DNA of 64,000 nucleotides from Aspidapion aeneum (GCA_963576565.1 OY755038.1:176878438-176942437), one strand, 5' to 3'. Positions 22,704 through 34,668 are shown, counted from the stretch's first letter. Made by a program: numbers and translations. The notes: generated by a model not told the origin, from the sequence alone.

Positions 22704-23104
22704 TGTATTGCCCGCAGTTAGAAAAACGATAACTGCAGTGGACTGTATATATTTTATTAAATGAAAGCGCGAACAAACATAAATATATTGATACGAAATC
22801 ACGAAATAATTAAGGTCCATAGGTTAATTGCTATTACCACACAACGGAAATCAGAAACAAAGCACTCACCAGTTTGCAGCCAATTTCTCCACGTTCCAGG
22901 GGCTCCTTTCCGGATCTAATGATGGCATCACGTAGCTGAAGGGCTGAGAAAGTAAATTAACACGCCATTTTCTCGAGGCGGTAGAAAAGGATCTCACTGA
23001 TTCTTGGTGCGCATGTCAAAATGCGCGAAAATGTACTATGTCCGTCATCCAATTGTGTGGTTTTAAAAAGTAAAAACAACCGCGAAATTTAGCGGGAGCT
23101 AACA
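22704..23104 (-). repeat. 5' LTR of the BEL/Pao element
   Basis: A 401-base LTR, TGTTAGCTCCC...CAATACA on the minus strand. Directly internal on that strand is TAAAGTGTTCCTTCGACCCG, whose TTCCTTCGA core resembles the primer-binding site of the second BEL element (TGGTCCTTCGAGAGCCGG at 50183). Several substitutions and one large indel distinguish it from the 3' LTR, so the insertion is not recent. Confidence 0.92.
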
Positions 23105-23109
23105 CCCCA

Positions 23110-25139
23110 CTAGCTAGCCCTACACAACCCTTCAATCCGACTGAGTTAGTTATTAACTTTATTTAACTATGATTATATATAAATTTATATAATATAAAAA
23201 TACGATTATGTTTATTCTTTTAGTCCTGGTTTTTATTCCTCGTTTATCTCCCATTTACAAAAGTGCATAACTCGTATTTATTTTATCTTCTCCTTATCAA
23301 ATTAATAAAGATATCAAAGTGGGCCAATATCCTCCAAAATAAACATAAGCGAATGGAATGTTCATCTAAATGTTTTCTTTCTGTTACTGAAATCATTTGT
23401 GATGCGGCAACGCCGCCATTCCCCAGCAGAACAGCTGTTTAATTTCATGAACGTCAAAAAAAAACCACGAAATTCCACAGATAAACAAAACGATCGAAAG
23501 TTTTTATGTGATTTTTCCCGAAACCTGTGATCTCAAGTTCCAATTACGATGCCCAAATAATACGATGTGTCCACAGTAATTCGATGGAATGCCTCCTTTA
23601 ACTTTCAGGTAACTTTCTGGATACTATATAACCTCCAAACCTAGCGCTATAAAATACCCTTAATTTGTGTACAGAAAAACGACTCGAAGAGCCTTGATTA
23701 TTTACCTAAATAAACAAATATGTAACGTTGCCTTAAACGTAAAAATGACACGTTACAAAACATAAAATATAATGTTTTCTTTTTTAACGACCTAGAAAGT
23801 AAGTGTTCTATTTAATTCCTTTTTAGTTTAAATAAATCAATTTAGCAAGAAAATAGTCTCGGGTCTAAGCTAAAAATACTTCTAGAAGCCTTAAAAATAT
23901 TTGTGACAGGCTATTCTCTTAAAATTCCCTGTGTGCATCGGCATGCAACAAAGGGTTAACTAATTGTTTTTTTTTCAACTTCGGTAGATAAAAATTTAAA
24001 TAAATTTAAATTATATGGTTTATTGCCATGCTTGTGCAAGTAAAAAGTAATAGTGAATAAATAGTTAATAAGTTTAAGTTAAGTTCACTTTCGTTGAACC
24101 TTTGGATGTTTAGAGATTCCCATTAATTTCAATTTATTTCAGCAATTTTGGCAGAAGCCATATGAAAATTTACAATTACAGAGTAAATAAAAAACTTAAA
24201 ACTACGAACATCATAAAGCTTATACAACTAATAAAATAGAATTTTAATTTGAATTTTATATCTTTCGGATTTAATTATTATTTTATCATTCCATGTTAAA
24301 TTTGGAAATTTCAAAATAAATATCGTAAGAACTAATCGATGGATTTTCGAGATTTGGAAATTTTTACACGGTTGTAAAGATATTCAAGAGAGCTTCAAAA
24401 CAAGGTATCATTAGACTAACTTTCCCTATTCAAAATATAGGGTTAAAGTATACCCCTCAAAGGGGGTTCGTGCTACAAAAATTTCAAAAAGTGTCCCCCT
24501 TGCAAACAAAATCGACGTGTTTCGGCGTTTTATTAATTTTCTGATAATTTTCGAGAAAATCCAGTTGGATCCTTTTTAATTTGTCACCTTATATAAGAAT
24601 ATGTATTGTGCAAGGATCAGATTGCCACGGGATTTATAGCTTTTAGGATTGCATTGATATTAGTGTCTTGATCTAAAATTAGTCGCATTGTCTCGTCTCG
24701 CTATCTATTTTGCAAACACGCACAGCACCTTCTCGCATGGCATTTGCGCTGACCGATCCAATTTAGTATTCACGTTGATAAATGCACCTTTGGGATGGAA
24801 TTCGCCAAGCACCTATTAGTGCAGGCGCTGTAGGTAGTTGAGTATGCAAAATATGAGGACCGCACTTTGACAGTGGATGCCAGCTGAGAATAGGTCACAG
24901 ATTAACGATCTGGATGTTGCCAAGCCAGGTTTTGGTCCATTTTTTTTATCCCTCCTCCTCTTATAGTTGTGTTCGAATTTCTGAAAATTTTACTATGTTG
25001 ATTCCCTAAAGCTACAATGACAGAGAAATTAATACAAAGTGTGTAAGAACTAACCCAAAAATAAAACTATCTTAGTATTTTAAGTTTTTGCTGCAAAACC
25101 CCAAAAACCCCCCAAACCCCCCAAAACCTAAAATTTTTA
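23110..25139. other. Gene-free, AT-rich stretch
   Basis: No coding remnant is recognised. 23110-24100 is low in repeats and looks like ordinary intergenic DNA. Around 24440-24560 there is sequence of transposon style (GGGTTAAAGTATACCCC, CGTGTTTCGGCGTTTTATTA). 24620-24950 is more GC-rich than its surroundings, but no frame there has a family motif. 25090-25125 is a C-rich run (AAAACCCCCCAAACC). Confidence 0.4.
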
Positions 25140-27490
25140 GGTTTTCTTCAAATTTTCTCAAAAACTAAGCTTCTAAGTGAAAAATATGTAATTACCTTTA
25201 TTGTAGACAATAAAATTTCCTTTTAAACGATACATAAGTCAGTGAAGTATGACCAAAGACAAACTCTCCAGCGGCGCCCGTTTATTGAGGTAATGCAAAA
25301 AAAAAAAATAAACATGCTGTTTTCTCCGATTTTCTTGAAAACCAAGTTATATTTATATTTTATAAGAATTTAGAGCCCTCCGTAAATTACATCAATTTTG
25401 AAAAATCACTAAACTTACCAATTTTTTTACAAGTTCTATCCAATTTTATCAAAAACTAAGCTTTTTAGGAAAAAAAAATTTACAAACTTTCTTGTAGAAA
25501 ATGAAATTCCCTTTTTAACACTGTGTAAGTTAGTGTCATCAGATAAACAGCAAACTCTCCAGCAGCGTCCGTTTTTTGAGAAAATGTAAAAAAAAAAATA
25601 AAAAACCACATGTTTGTCACAAATTCTGCCTAATTATCTTAGAAACCAAGCCTTTTATCAAAAATTGTGTCTCATAGTCGATTATAAATAATAAAAATGC
25701 CTTTTACACGCTGTACCACAATGTAAGATTAATTTTCAGAATAAAACTTCACAGGCGTCCGTAAATAAAATCAATTTTTACAAATCACCAAACAAATTAA
25801 TTTTGTTACAGGTTTTATCCAATTTTCTTAGAAACTAAGGTCAATCAAAAAAAAGTGTTCTTAACTTTATTGTAAAAAATAAATCTACCTTTCTAACGAT
25901 GTATAAGTTAGTAGGGTTTGGTTAATGACAAACTCTCCAGCGACGTCCGTAAATGGGGGTCATTTAAAAAATAAATAAATAAAAATATTTTTGTCACATA
26001 TTTCACCCGATTTTCCAAAAAACCAAGCCCTTCATCAAAAATTGTCTCTTATACTTGATTGTAGAAAATAAAATTTTCTTTTAAACGATGTGTAACAAGG
26101 TAAGAAAAGTTAAATTTTTAAAACTTTGGGGACGTCCGTAAATTAAATCAATGTTTAAAAATCACCAAACAAATTAATTTTGGTGCGATTTTTTTTAAGG
26201 TCCTTAAAATTTTAATCAGTGGCGGTAGTAGGCCAATCCCCCTCACATATCTACCCGAACCTACAAAATTATGGCGCAGGATGTGGAGAAAACGTGTGTA
26301 GGAGGGATCACCTTTGCTGTTAGAGCCGTACCTAGAATCTTTTTTCGGGGGGAGTTTTGTCTTTCTTTTTGTGGGAGGGAGGGTAGGGAGTAACAAGGGG
26401 TGCAAAGACTATCAGTGCAGATAGCGGGTATAGTGCGGTGCTTTATTTGGTAATTTTTAAAAATTTATTTTATTTACGGACGCCCCTGAAGTTTTAAACA
26501 TTAAATTAATCTTACCAAGTTATACATCATTTAAACGGAAATTTTATTTTCTACGAGTCAGCTGTAATGCATATTTTTTATAAAAAGCTTAGTTTTTTTG
26601 GAAAATCGGTTAAAACATATGACAAAAATGTTTTTATTTTTTTTTTGTTTTACATGACCCTTATATACGAACGTCGTTAAAGAGTTTGTCATTAACCAAA
26701 CCTAAGTACCTTATATATCGGCAAAAAGGAAATTTTATTTTCTACTAATTATTTTTTTTCAATTGGGCTTAGTTTCTGAGGAAATTGGATAAAACCTGTA
26801 AAAAAATTAATTTGTTTGATGATTTCTAAAAATTAATTTTATTTACGGAGGCCTGTGAAGTTTTAATTTAAAGCTAAATCTTACCTTGTGATACAGCAGT
26901 TAAAAGAAAATTTTATTGTCTACAATCGACTATGGAACATGATTTTTGATAGAAGGCTTGGTTTTTAAGATAATCGGGTAAAACTGGTGACAAATATGTG
27001 GTATTTTTTTTTACATTTTCTCAATAAACGGACGCCGCTGGAAAGTTTGGTATTATTCTGACCACACTAGCTTATACACTTTTAAAAATAATTTTATCTT
27101 CTACAATAAAGTTCAAAATAATTTAAGTTTAGTGATTTTTCAAAATTGATGTAATTTACGGACGACCCTAAATTGTTACAAATAAAAGTAATCTTACCTT
27201 GTTACCCATTATTTTGAAGGAAATTTCATTGTTTACAATTGACTATAGGACACAAATTTTGATAAAGAGCTTAGTTTTCAAGAAAATCTGGTAAATCACG
27301 TAATAAACATGTTTCTTCTTTTAATTTTTTTAGATTACCTCAATAAACGGACGCCGCTGGAGTGTTTACCATTGGTCGTACCTCACTGACTAATACACCT
27401 TTGTAAAGCAAATTTTATTGTCTATAATAAAGGTAATTACATATTTTTCCCTAAGAAGCTTAGTTTTTGAGGAAATTTTAAGAAAAATCT
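25140..27490. mobile_element. Foldback structure: two opposed arms of tandem units
   Basis: The left arm 25140-26180 holds three tandem units of about 340 bases. Each has an A part (ATCCAATTTTCTCAAAAACTAAGC, TTGTAGACAATAAAATTTCC, CAAACTCTCCAGCGGCGCCCG) and a B part (CCGTAAATTACATCAATTTT, GAAAAATCAC). The right arm about 26440-27490 holds the same units in reverse order and orientation (for example CCTCAATAAACGGACGCCGC at 27330-27350). The spacer (26185-26435) is unrelated and GC-richer, and includes a lone CAGTGGCGG hAT-like tip at 26217. Long arms of tandem units are the architecture of foldback (FB-like) transposons. No transposase is seen. Confidence 0.75.
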
Positions 27491-27723
27491 AATCGAATAT
27501 GTGAGCTGTCAACTACATGCAATTTTTTTTATGTAAAAAACTGTATTAACTTGCAGCTAAATAATTCTCTGTACGCTCAAACGTAACTTCCACAAAATTA
27601 TTCGAGCTTTTTAAAATTCGAATTTTAACTCATTCATAGAAATCGAATAAAAGAGAATCCTGAAAATACTCGAATTTTAAATCAGGACGCATAGCATTAA
27701 ACTGCCATCGAATTTATCAACAT

Positions 27724-28365
27724 TTTAGTATGTTATCGAACAGTCTAATTAACTTCACATTGACCAAGCAATGTTCTGAGGAGTCCCATGGGGACAAAAG
27801 AGTTAACTGTCATCACTTATTAGGTGTCCAATAAATCTTAGACCCCCGTGAGGTTAAGTTTTCAAGCTACCCACGGAAAAATATGAGAAACAAAAACTCA
27901 TTTTTACCCGATTAGCCACGCAACTTGTTTGATTTTTAAATTCACGGTTACTAAATTTGTATTATTTGGCTTAAAAATTCCGCTGAGTGACTGATGGGCG
28001 GGTAAAAACGCTAATAAGCGTTGATCTGGCCTGAAAGACAGAAGAGCTGTCGTAGGTCACGGATGGTTTGTTTCTTTTTATTTCCAATGTATAGCAGTTT
28101 ATTTTCGCCTGCTCTTGTTGAGAGTTTTCCCACTATTTGCATAGGATTAGAGACAAAACCGTCTAATTAACTTCGCAAGGGTGTCACATTTACCAAGCAG
28201 TGTTCCGAGGAGTCCCATAAGCAGGAAACAGTTAACTGTCAACACGTATTAGGTGTCCATTAGATCTTGGACCCCCGTGAGATTATTTTTAAGCTACCCA
28301 TGGAAAAATATGAGAAAAACAAAAACTCCTTTTTACCCGATTAGCCACGAAACTTGTTTGTGTCA
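27724..28365 (+). repeat. Dispersed 417-base repeat, one full and one partial unit in tandem
   Basis: The unit contains GAGGAGTCCCAT, GTTAACTGTCA, TATTAGGTGTCCA, CTTAGACCCCCGTGAG, CTACCCACGGAAAAATATGAG, CCGATTAGCCACG-AACTTGT, CTGAAAGACAGAAGAGCTGTCG and TAGGTCACGGATGG. The first copy begins about 27724 and the second about 28140. Inverted copy: 31035-31480. Diverged copy: 59118-59365. No coding capacity. Confidence 0.85.
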
Positions 28366-28560
28366 TTCTAATGTTTCTGTTGGCCCGATCTTGACTTATG
28401 TGACACTGATAAGATCCAAATAAGTTCGAAGCAAGTGGCTAGCCCACTTCGTTTTTTTGCGCTTATACGAGGCTTGCCCCTTTCTTGTATAGCTCTTTAG
28501 GTCTAATGCTGGAAGACAGATTCAAGCACAAGTAGGAACCACTGGAAATATTTGTTTATT

Positions 28561-29300
28561 AGCTCACACATATACTATACTATAGTAGTGTGAGCTATGG
28601 TGATCCTAATTTTTTCGAGAAAAAAAAAGTTGCTCCGATTTCAAAAATTTTTATATATCTTTGCGTTTCAGATGATTTTGAAACTTTTTTGTTGCGCCGT
28701 CTGTCTGTCTGTCTGTCTGTCTGTCTGTATGTCTGTCTGTCTGTGTGTCTGTATGTCTGTCTGTAACGACCAACGCGCATAACTCAAAAACCGCTTGGCC
28801 GATTTTAATGAAATTTGGTACCTAGGCTGGGTCTTGGGTCGGGATGGTCCCATTTAAAAATGAACAAAATCCACCGAACACAAACCAAATAAAAGGGTGG
28901 GGGTAGATTTCAAAAATTAGAGTTTATGTGAAAATATGGCGTGTGTGATATCAAACGAAAAGTAATTGAGTCTGCAGTTAAATAAAATACATTTTAATTT
29001 ATTTAAAAACAAAGGGTGGGGGTAGATTTCAAAAATTAGAGTTTAAGTGAAAATATGGCGTGTGTGATATCAAACGAAAGGTAATTGAGTCCAGAGTTTA
29101 ACAAAATACATTTTAGTTTTTGATTTTGATTTGAAAACAAAGGGTGGGGGTAAATTTCAAAAATTTTAGTTTAAGTGAAAACATGGCTTGTGGGGTATCA
29201 AACAAAAGGTAATTTAGTCTGGAGTTGAATAAAATATATCTCAGTTTTTAGTTATATTAGCTCACACTATACACTATAACTATAGTACCTAGTGTGAGCT
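28561..29300 (+). mobile_element. Hairpin-ended element with tetranucleotide array and 120-base tandem repeats
   Basis: The 5' end is a 36-base hairpin AGCTCACAC...GTGTGAGCT (28561-28596). The 3' end is a 42-base hairpin AGCTCACACTA...TAGTGTGAGCT (29259-29300). Between them are a CTGT array (28699-28764), the segment AACTCAAAAACCGCTTGGCC then GATTTTAATGAAATTTGGTA, and three tandem units starting AAAGGGTGGGGGTAGATTTC at 28891, 29011 and 29138. No coding sequence. The layout resembles Helitron-like non-autonomous elements; classification is inference. Confidence 0.7.
28699..28764 (+). repeat. CTGT microsatellite
   Basis: About 16 copies of CTGT with occasional TATG or GTGT variants. The open frames that cross it on both strands are artefacts of the 4-base periodicity. 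Confidence 0.95.
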
Positions 29301-31034
29301 TAGGGGCCCATATATTGGCAGAGTATTTTTGTTTGTCCCACTTTAAAGGATTAAACAAAATCATATGCCCTACTAAAATAGGTTCACGTGTCTGTGACTA
29401 GCCAGTTTGGCTTCCTTGTCAAACTTTTAAATCCTCTCCTGAGAGACGGTGGGACACTAGTAAAGTCGGTACGTTATAAGAAATCCGATATCGGATTAAA
29501 TCTCCAAAAAATTTTATCGCTTTTTGAACAGTAAGTCAGTTAAGTTAGAATGCCCTTGCTGTACTTGATCGTACCAGACATCCCACTGGTTCACTGTATT
29601 CGGCATAATATGAGTGGGGTAAATCAGCTAAATTATTTAAGAATCCTTTTACTCGAGATTTAAACTTATCGGAGAGCCTTAAAATTTGGCACACTAATAG
29701 GTATCGACAGGAATACAGGGTGTCCCATTAAGGATGGCAGCCGGATTTTTTTCAGATACTAGTACAGCTACGACTTCGGGAAAAAAATTTTTTATAACAA
29801 AATCGGGCCTTGTGAATTTACCTAAAATATTTTGGTTTCTGTAGCTTCCCGCTAGGAGGCAGTAATAACACCTCCCAACTATAAAAATTGCATTTTATGA
29901 CAAAACTCTATAATAAACATACACAAATTTTACAATATTCGTATTCCTTGAAAAATTCTGCATAATTTGGACCTCTCACTTGTACCTCTTTCTCACTTCC
30001 CCACATGGATGGAATGAAAATGTAACTTTTTATGTAAAAAATAATTACTTCTTCGTTGTAACTAAACCGACTGTTATTATTTATTTGACTTATTAAGAAA
30101 ACAATAAAAAATTCAAATATTCTTGATTTTTGTTTAAATTAACAATTTGTTGAAACAGGAAATTTTTTAAAAGTACCAAACCAAAAAACTTAAATTTCTT
30201 AAAAAATTCAGATACAAACCCATTAATATTTTTACTTAAAGTTGTCAAGCGATATTCATTTAAGATATTACTGAAATCCGCAAGTCAAGATATGATTTAG
30301 TTTTGAAGATATTTAAAAAATAGTTTTGTTTGTGTCTTATGTGGTGAGACGAGACCTTATTTTGTTATTTGCATTTTCGTTTTATAATTTGTTTTTGACA
30401 TAAAGAGTTATAAAACGTCAATAAAAATTAAATTGTCAAAAAATTCGGTTTGAACAAGGGTGACCCATTTCTTTAAAAAATACCTAAAACTGTCATCCTC
30501 CATCTTACTCAGATATGTACTGCAAAGTCGCGCAAACCGATATTGTGTTTTTTAAAAACGAAGTTTTTTTAAATTTTTAGTGTTAGCTCTATTAGTTCGG
30601 GGCCTAAGAGGGAAATATACGGGCTTGTCTGCATTTTCGCGTACTGTGACGAAATTTGGCACAGAAATACCAGACACCTAGAGATGCCATTTTAGAAGTG
30701 GTGCTCCGATGGAACTCAGTGCAGAGCTAAGATACAGGGGCGTACTTGAGGTGGGAGAGGAAAACTTTCCAGCTATGTAGCCTATAAATTTATAAAATCT
30801 ATAGAAGTTTAAGATTGGAAATAAGGTTTCTTTTTTAAGGGGAAGAGGGAGCAAAAGGTAGGAGGATAAATTGTTAAAATCTTCTTTCGATTTCTAGGTA
30901 ATTTAGTATTCTAAACCAAAATAAATATCAATTGAGTTAATAAGTCTCTGTAAACTGTTCACATGATATGTCAAAAACTGACACCTTAATCTGCCCAGAA
31001 TTATAAAAAATACCTGACCAAGCCAAACTGAATA
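29301..31034. other. Gene-free stretch with fragments of other repeats
   Basis: 29640-29712 matches 14118-14200 of the 6.2-kb element in inverted orientation (CTCGAGATTTAAACTTATCG, TTTGGCACACTAATAGG). A single mariner-type tip TACAGGGTGTCCC lies at 29714-29726 without a partner. 29935-29985 resembles 58855-58915. No coding remnant is recognised. Confidence 0.5.
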
Positions 31035-31540
31035 AAATTTGATAAAAATCAAACAAGTTTCGTGGCTAATCGGGCAAAAAGGAGTTTTTGTTTCTCTCAT
31101 ATATTTTTCCGTGGGTAGCTTGAAAGCTTAACCTCACGGGGGTCCAGGATGTAATGGACACCTAATAAGTGTTGACAGTTAACTGTTTCGTCCTTATGGG
31201 ACTCCTCAGAACACTGCTTGGTCAATGTGACAATTCCTGCGAAGTTAACTAGACGGTTTTATCTCTAATCATAAGTAAATAGTGAGAAAACTATCGCAAG
31301 AAGCGCCATCTACCGAAATACGATAGAAACAAAAAACAAAAGCAGGCGAAAAACTGCTATACATATCGATCAATAAAGAGATCGAATACAAGTAAAAGAA
31401 AACAAACTATAGTCCGTGACCTACGACAGCTCTTCTGTCTTTCAGGCCGGATCAACGCATATTGCATTTTTAGCCGTCATGAAGACACGTGAGCGTCAGT
31501 CAACGGAATTTTTGAGCAAATTTAATAACTTAGCGTAGTG
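31035..31540 (-). repeat. Inverted copy of the dispersed 417-base repeat
   Basis: The minus strand matches 27950-28365: CGTGGCTAATCGGG, CCGTGGGTAGCTTGAAAG, CACGGGGGTCC, TCTAATCATAAGTAAATAG, CCTACGACAGCTCTTCTGTC. With the direct copy at 27950-28365 it forms inverted arms around the 2.7 kb between them, which include the hairpin-ended element. Confidence 0.85.
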
Positions 31541-33639
31541 TAGTAAAAGTAAAATTCAACAACAACAAATCTGCCAATTCTTGGGTACCAAAGCATACAC
31601 TTTTAATGAAATTACATAATTGCATCCTGTTTAAGATTGGTTGTCAGAAGTGATAATTAAATAGATATTTGAGAAATAATGATAATGCACAATATGTAAA
31701 AAATATATTTTACAATTAAAATTACTGTATTTCATTAATAATTTTTTAATTAAGAAGAAAAAGTAATAAGAGAGCTTTTATTTATATATCAATTTTTTTA
31801 TGGATTGCTTGTACTTTATACTATGCATATCTTTTAAAAATTATTTTTTTACTATAACTCACCTACGCGTCGTTTAATTTTGTTCTTGATCCACCAATTT
31901 AGTTAGCGGAAAAATATTAAAATTTTGTCTAATTAACCGACCTTGTAGTTTTGGTAATAACAAAGTTAACAATATTACCGACTTTAATTTGAATACCCTG
32001 TATGTTTTAAAGTCTCAAACTAACAGCTACATAGGTGAATAATATTTTAACTTTCTACTGTATATTTTCTAGTTTTATAAGTGCTGGGAAAGCTAAGTAA
32101 AACAATGTACACCATGTAAAAAAGTAGTGTCTCTAGTTATAACAGGTAGTAAAACTAGGAAGGTATTTAAACTGCATAACCGGTATAACCAAAAGTTTGA
32201 GGCTACTACTTTTTACAAGATTTTTATAATATCACCTTGTATCTTTTAGCATATAACAAAATTACTCTAACTTAAATTTTTATGTCATAGCCTATAATAA
32301 GCCGACAAATTGTGCCAAGTTTCATTGCAAAATTCTTATGAACGTAGTAGCTACAATAAATAATGTAAAAAACAATAAAAATGAGAGCAAAGTTGTTGTG
32401 GCCTGGTATATACGTTCAGAAAAAGGTAATGATGTAGCGCTCATTACAAAAATAGAGTCCGATAAATGGTTTATAAAGGAAAGTATAGTAATTGCAACGA
32501 GATGTTTATTTGACATATCTAGAGTTATTTGAATTTTCAGCACTAAAATAAAATATAACGAAAAAACTTAATTGTCTAGTTACTTTTTAACACTCTGTAT
32601 AAAAAAAATTATTTAAGAGAATAAAAGCTGTACTAGTATTCTTGTAAAGTGCTGACTTTGGGTTTTCGATAGTGATTTGTAACGTCGTCATAAAAAAAAA
32701 CTTCTTAAAATGATCATAAACATTTTACATATTTTTAAAATCATCCTGTATTATTAACAGTTCAAACTAATTTTTATTTTCTTTTCACAAAATATAAATA
32801 AAAGCTGTAAAATGTCTTTTATTTGGCATATATTTTTTGAAAATATCCTTACGTTGAAGAAATCCACATACTTGTCCATATTTTTAGATTTTTTTAATTT
32901 AGAATTATTAAATAAAACCCCCCTGTACTCCGACCCTGTATTTGTCACACCTGTCCAGAAATTTTTATTTTAAAGAGAAACAATTTGTTTATGCCCTCAT
33001 TAGATTTTAACACCTTATCTTCTATCTATCTAATAAATGGATCTGGGACGGATCTGATACCTTCCCAGCTAGCCTATTAGATTAGCACACTTTAAGTGAA
33101 CTCCATGATATATTAGCTTCAAAAACAGTGTCCTCTAAATATCTCCGAAACAAAAGCTTCTAGAAAGTTTTTAGTTATTATACAAATTATTGATTAAAAT
33201 CTGTTTCTATTTGCCGAAAACCGCATATTGAGGCATTTTCGGTGGTATCTGAAAAAAAAATCCTCAAAAATAATTCCTTCTCTAGTCATTACGGCGCGTG
33301 ATAGGAAGGTAAAAAATAATTCGTGTACAGTGTGTTTCAAAAAGAACATGTTTCCTATGATCATGTTAGGCACCTCGCTCGGTTCGCTTTTGAAAAACAT
33401 CAAATATCAAAAACTGACTATGAGTAATTTCGAAACGTTGTGGCTGATAAATTTTTTCTGCTTTGTCCCACATAAAAGGCCACACGCTGATAAAGCCCTT
33501 TAGTTACGATAGAAGAGGATGCAGCACTAGTGAGTAGAAAGAAATAGAGACGTGACCAACCCAGTAAGGTCACTGAAACTCACATTTTTTGGTTATGGTA
33601 TTTTTTTTCTGTTCATTGGCATTTTACTATAATATAATA
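31541..33639. other. Gene-free stretch with stray mariner-type tips
   Basis: No gene is recognised. Short tips of TA-CAG-GTG type occur without partners (ACCCTGTATG near 31996, CACTCTGTATA near 32592, ATCCTGTATTA near 32745, GACCCTGTATT near 32933, TACAGTGTGTTTC at 33327). They suggest several decayed TIR elements. The opposed frames at 32322-32543 carry no motif. Confidence 0.4.
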
Positions 33640-34668
33640 TACAGTGTGTCCACGTAAGTTGGCGGCATATGGGAAACTTTTTTATTATTAGCTTTACGAA
33701 AAAAAGTTATTCTTCATAAAAAGTTCTGCATGGTCCAAAACCTAAAATGCAACCATCAGATGTTAAATTTTTTCAGTCATATTACGAGGTTTGTCAAAAA
33801 ATGTGATTTTTGCTCCAGAGTAAAGAACCTTTCTTTTTGATAATATCGAAAATTGTTATAAAGAAAAGATTTTTAGAATTAAAAATAGCTTTCAAATATT
33901 CAACATTGTTTATTTACATTAAAAAAATATTTTTTTTCCCACATTTTCTCTGCGATTACGTTGGAAATTTAAGTTTGCACATTAATGCATAATTAATCTA
34001 GGATGCACTCGCATTTTTTAAAACTGATCATTAAAGTAGGCTTTGCGAACTGTCTAAATATCGAAAATTCGAAGAAACGTCAACAATCGTATTTCAAAAA
34101 GTGCCACGGTATAAACACTTTTTTAGGCAGTCTAACAGTGTTTTTCAAAATTTTTAGAGATCCGTATTGTACAGTTTTATGTTTGACAGACGTATTTGTT
34201 TGTTACAAACTAGTGATTTAGCAACTTAAAGGTTATCAGTGTTCGATAAATATTAAGAGATAATTGTTTTTTAAAGTTTATTTATAATTGTTTAATCAAA
34301 TTTATAATTAATAAATGCAATGCATTAATGTGCTAACTTAAATTTCCAACATAATCGCAGAGAAAATGGAGAAAAAAATATTTTTTTAATGTAAATAAAC
34401 AATGTTGAATATTTGAAAGCTATTTTTAATTCTAAACATCTTTTCTTTATAACAATTTTCGATATTGTCAAAAAGAAAGGTACTTTACTCTGGAGCAAAA
34501 ATCATATTTTTTGACAAACCTCGTAATATGACTGAAAAAATTTAACATCTGATGGTTGCATTTTAGGTTTTGGACCATGCAGAACTTTTTATGAAGAATA
34601 ACTTTTTTTCGTAAAGCTAATAATAAAAAAGTTTCCCATATGCCGCCAACTTACGTGGACACACTGTA
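33640..34668. mobile_element. TA-flanked long-hairpin element (mariner-type termini)
   Basis: The element 33642-34666 begins CAGTGTGTCCACGTAAGTTG and ends with its exact complement, flanked by TA on each side. The arms are very long and nearly perfect: about 33642-33988 against 34322-34666, with a centre of about 330 unrelated bases. No transposase. TA duplication and CAGTGTGTCC tips fit Tc1/mariner-type elements; the long arms make it a foldback MITE. Confidence 0.92.

Larger units (their letters stand above)
10433..23109 (-). mobile_element. BEL/Pao LTR retrotransposon, dead, carrying a 6.2-kb nested insertion
   Basis: The element occupies 10438-23104 on the minus strand and is flanked by the 5-bp direct repeat CCCCA (10433-10437 and 23105-23109), the duplication length usual for BEL/Pao. 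Order on the minus strand is 5' LTR (22704-23104), gag, protease, RT, RNase H, integrase, 3' LTR (10438-10911). Without the insertion at 12298-18478 it would be about 6.5 kb, a normal size. Every coding domain carries lesions. Confidence 0.93.

Noticed and set aside
24620..24950. GC-richer segment with a 66-codon open stretch on the minus strand
   Set aside because: Translations in all frames gave no recognisable domain; not reported as a gene.
28595..28853. Open frames on both strands with TDRQTDRQTYRQ or VCLSVCLSV repeats
   Set aside because: They are translations of the CTGT microsatellite, open only because of its periodicity.
29714..29726. TACAGGGTGTCCC, a mariner-type terminus
   Set aside because: No inverted partner with TA was found nearby, so no element can be delimited.
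32322..32543. Sense and antisense frames of 64-73 codons
   Set aside because: They mirror each other, show no family signature, and lie in DNA with stray transposon tips.
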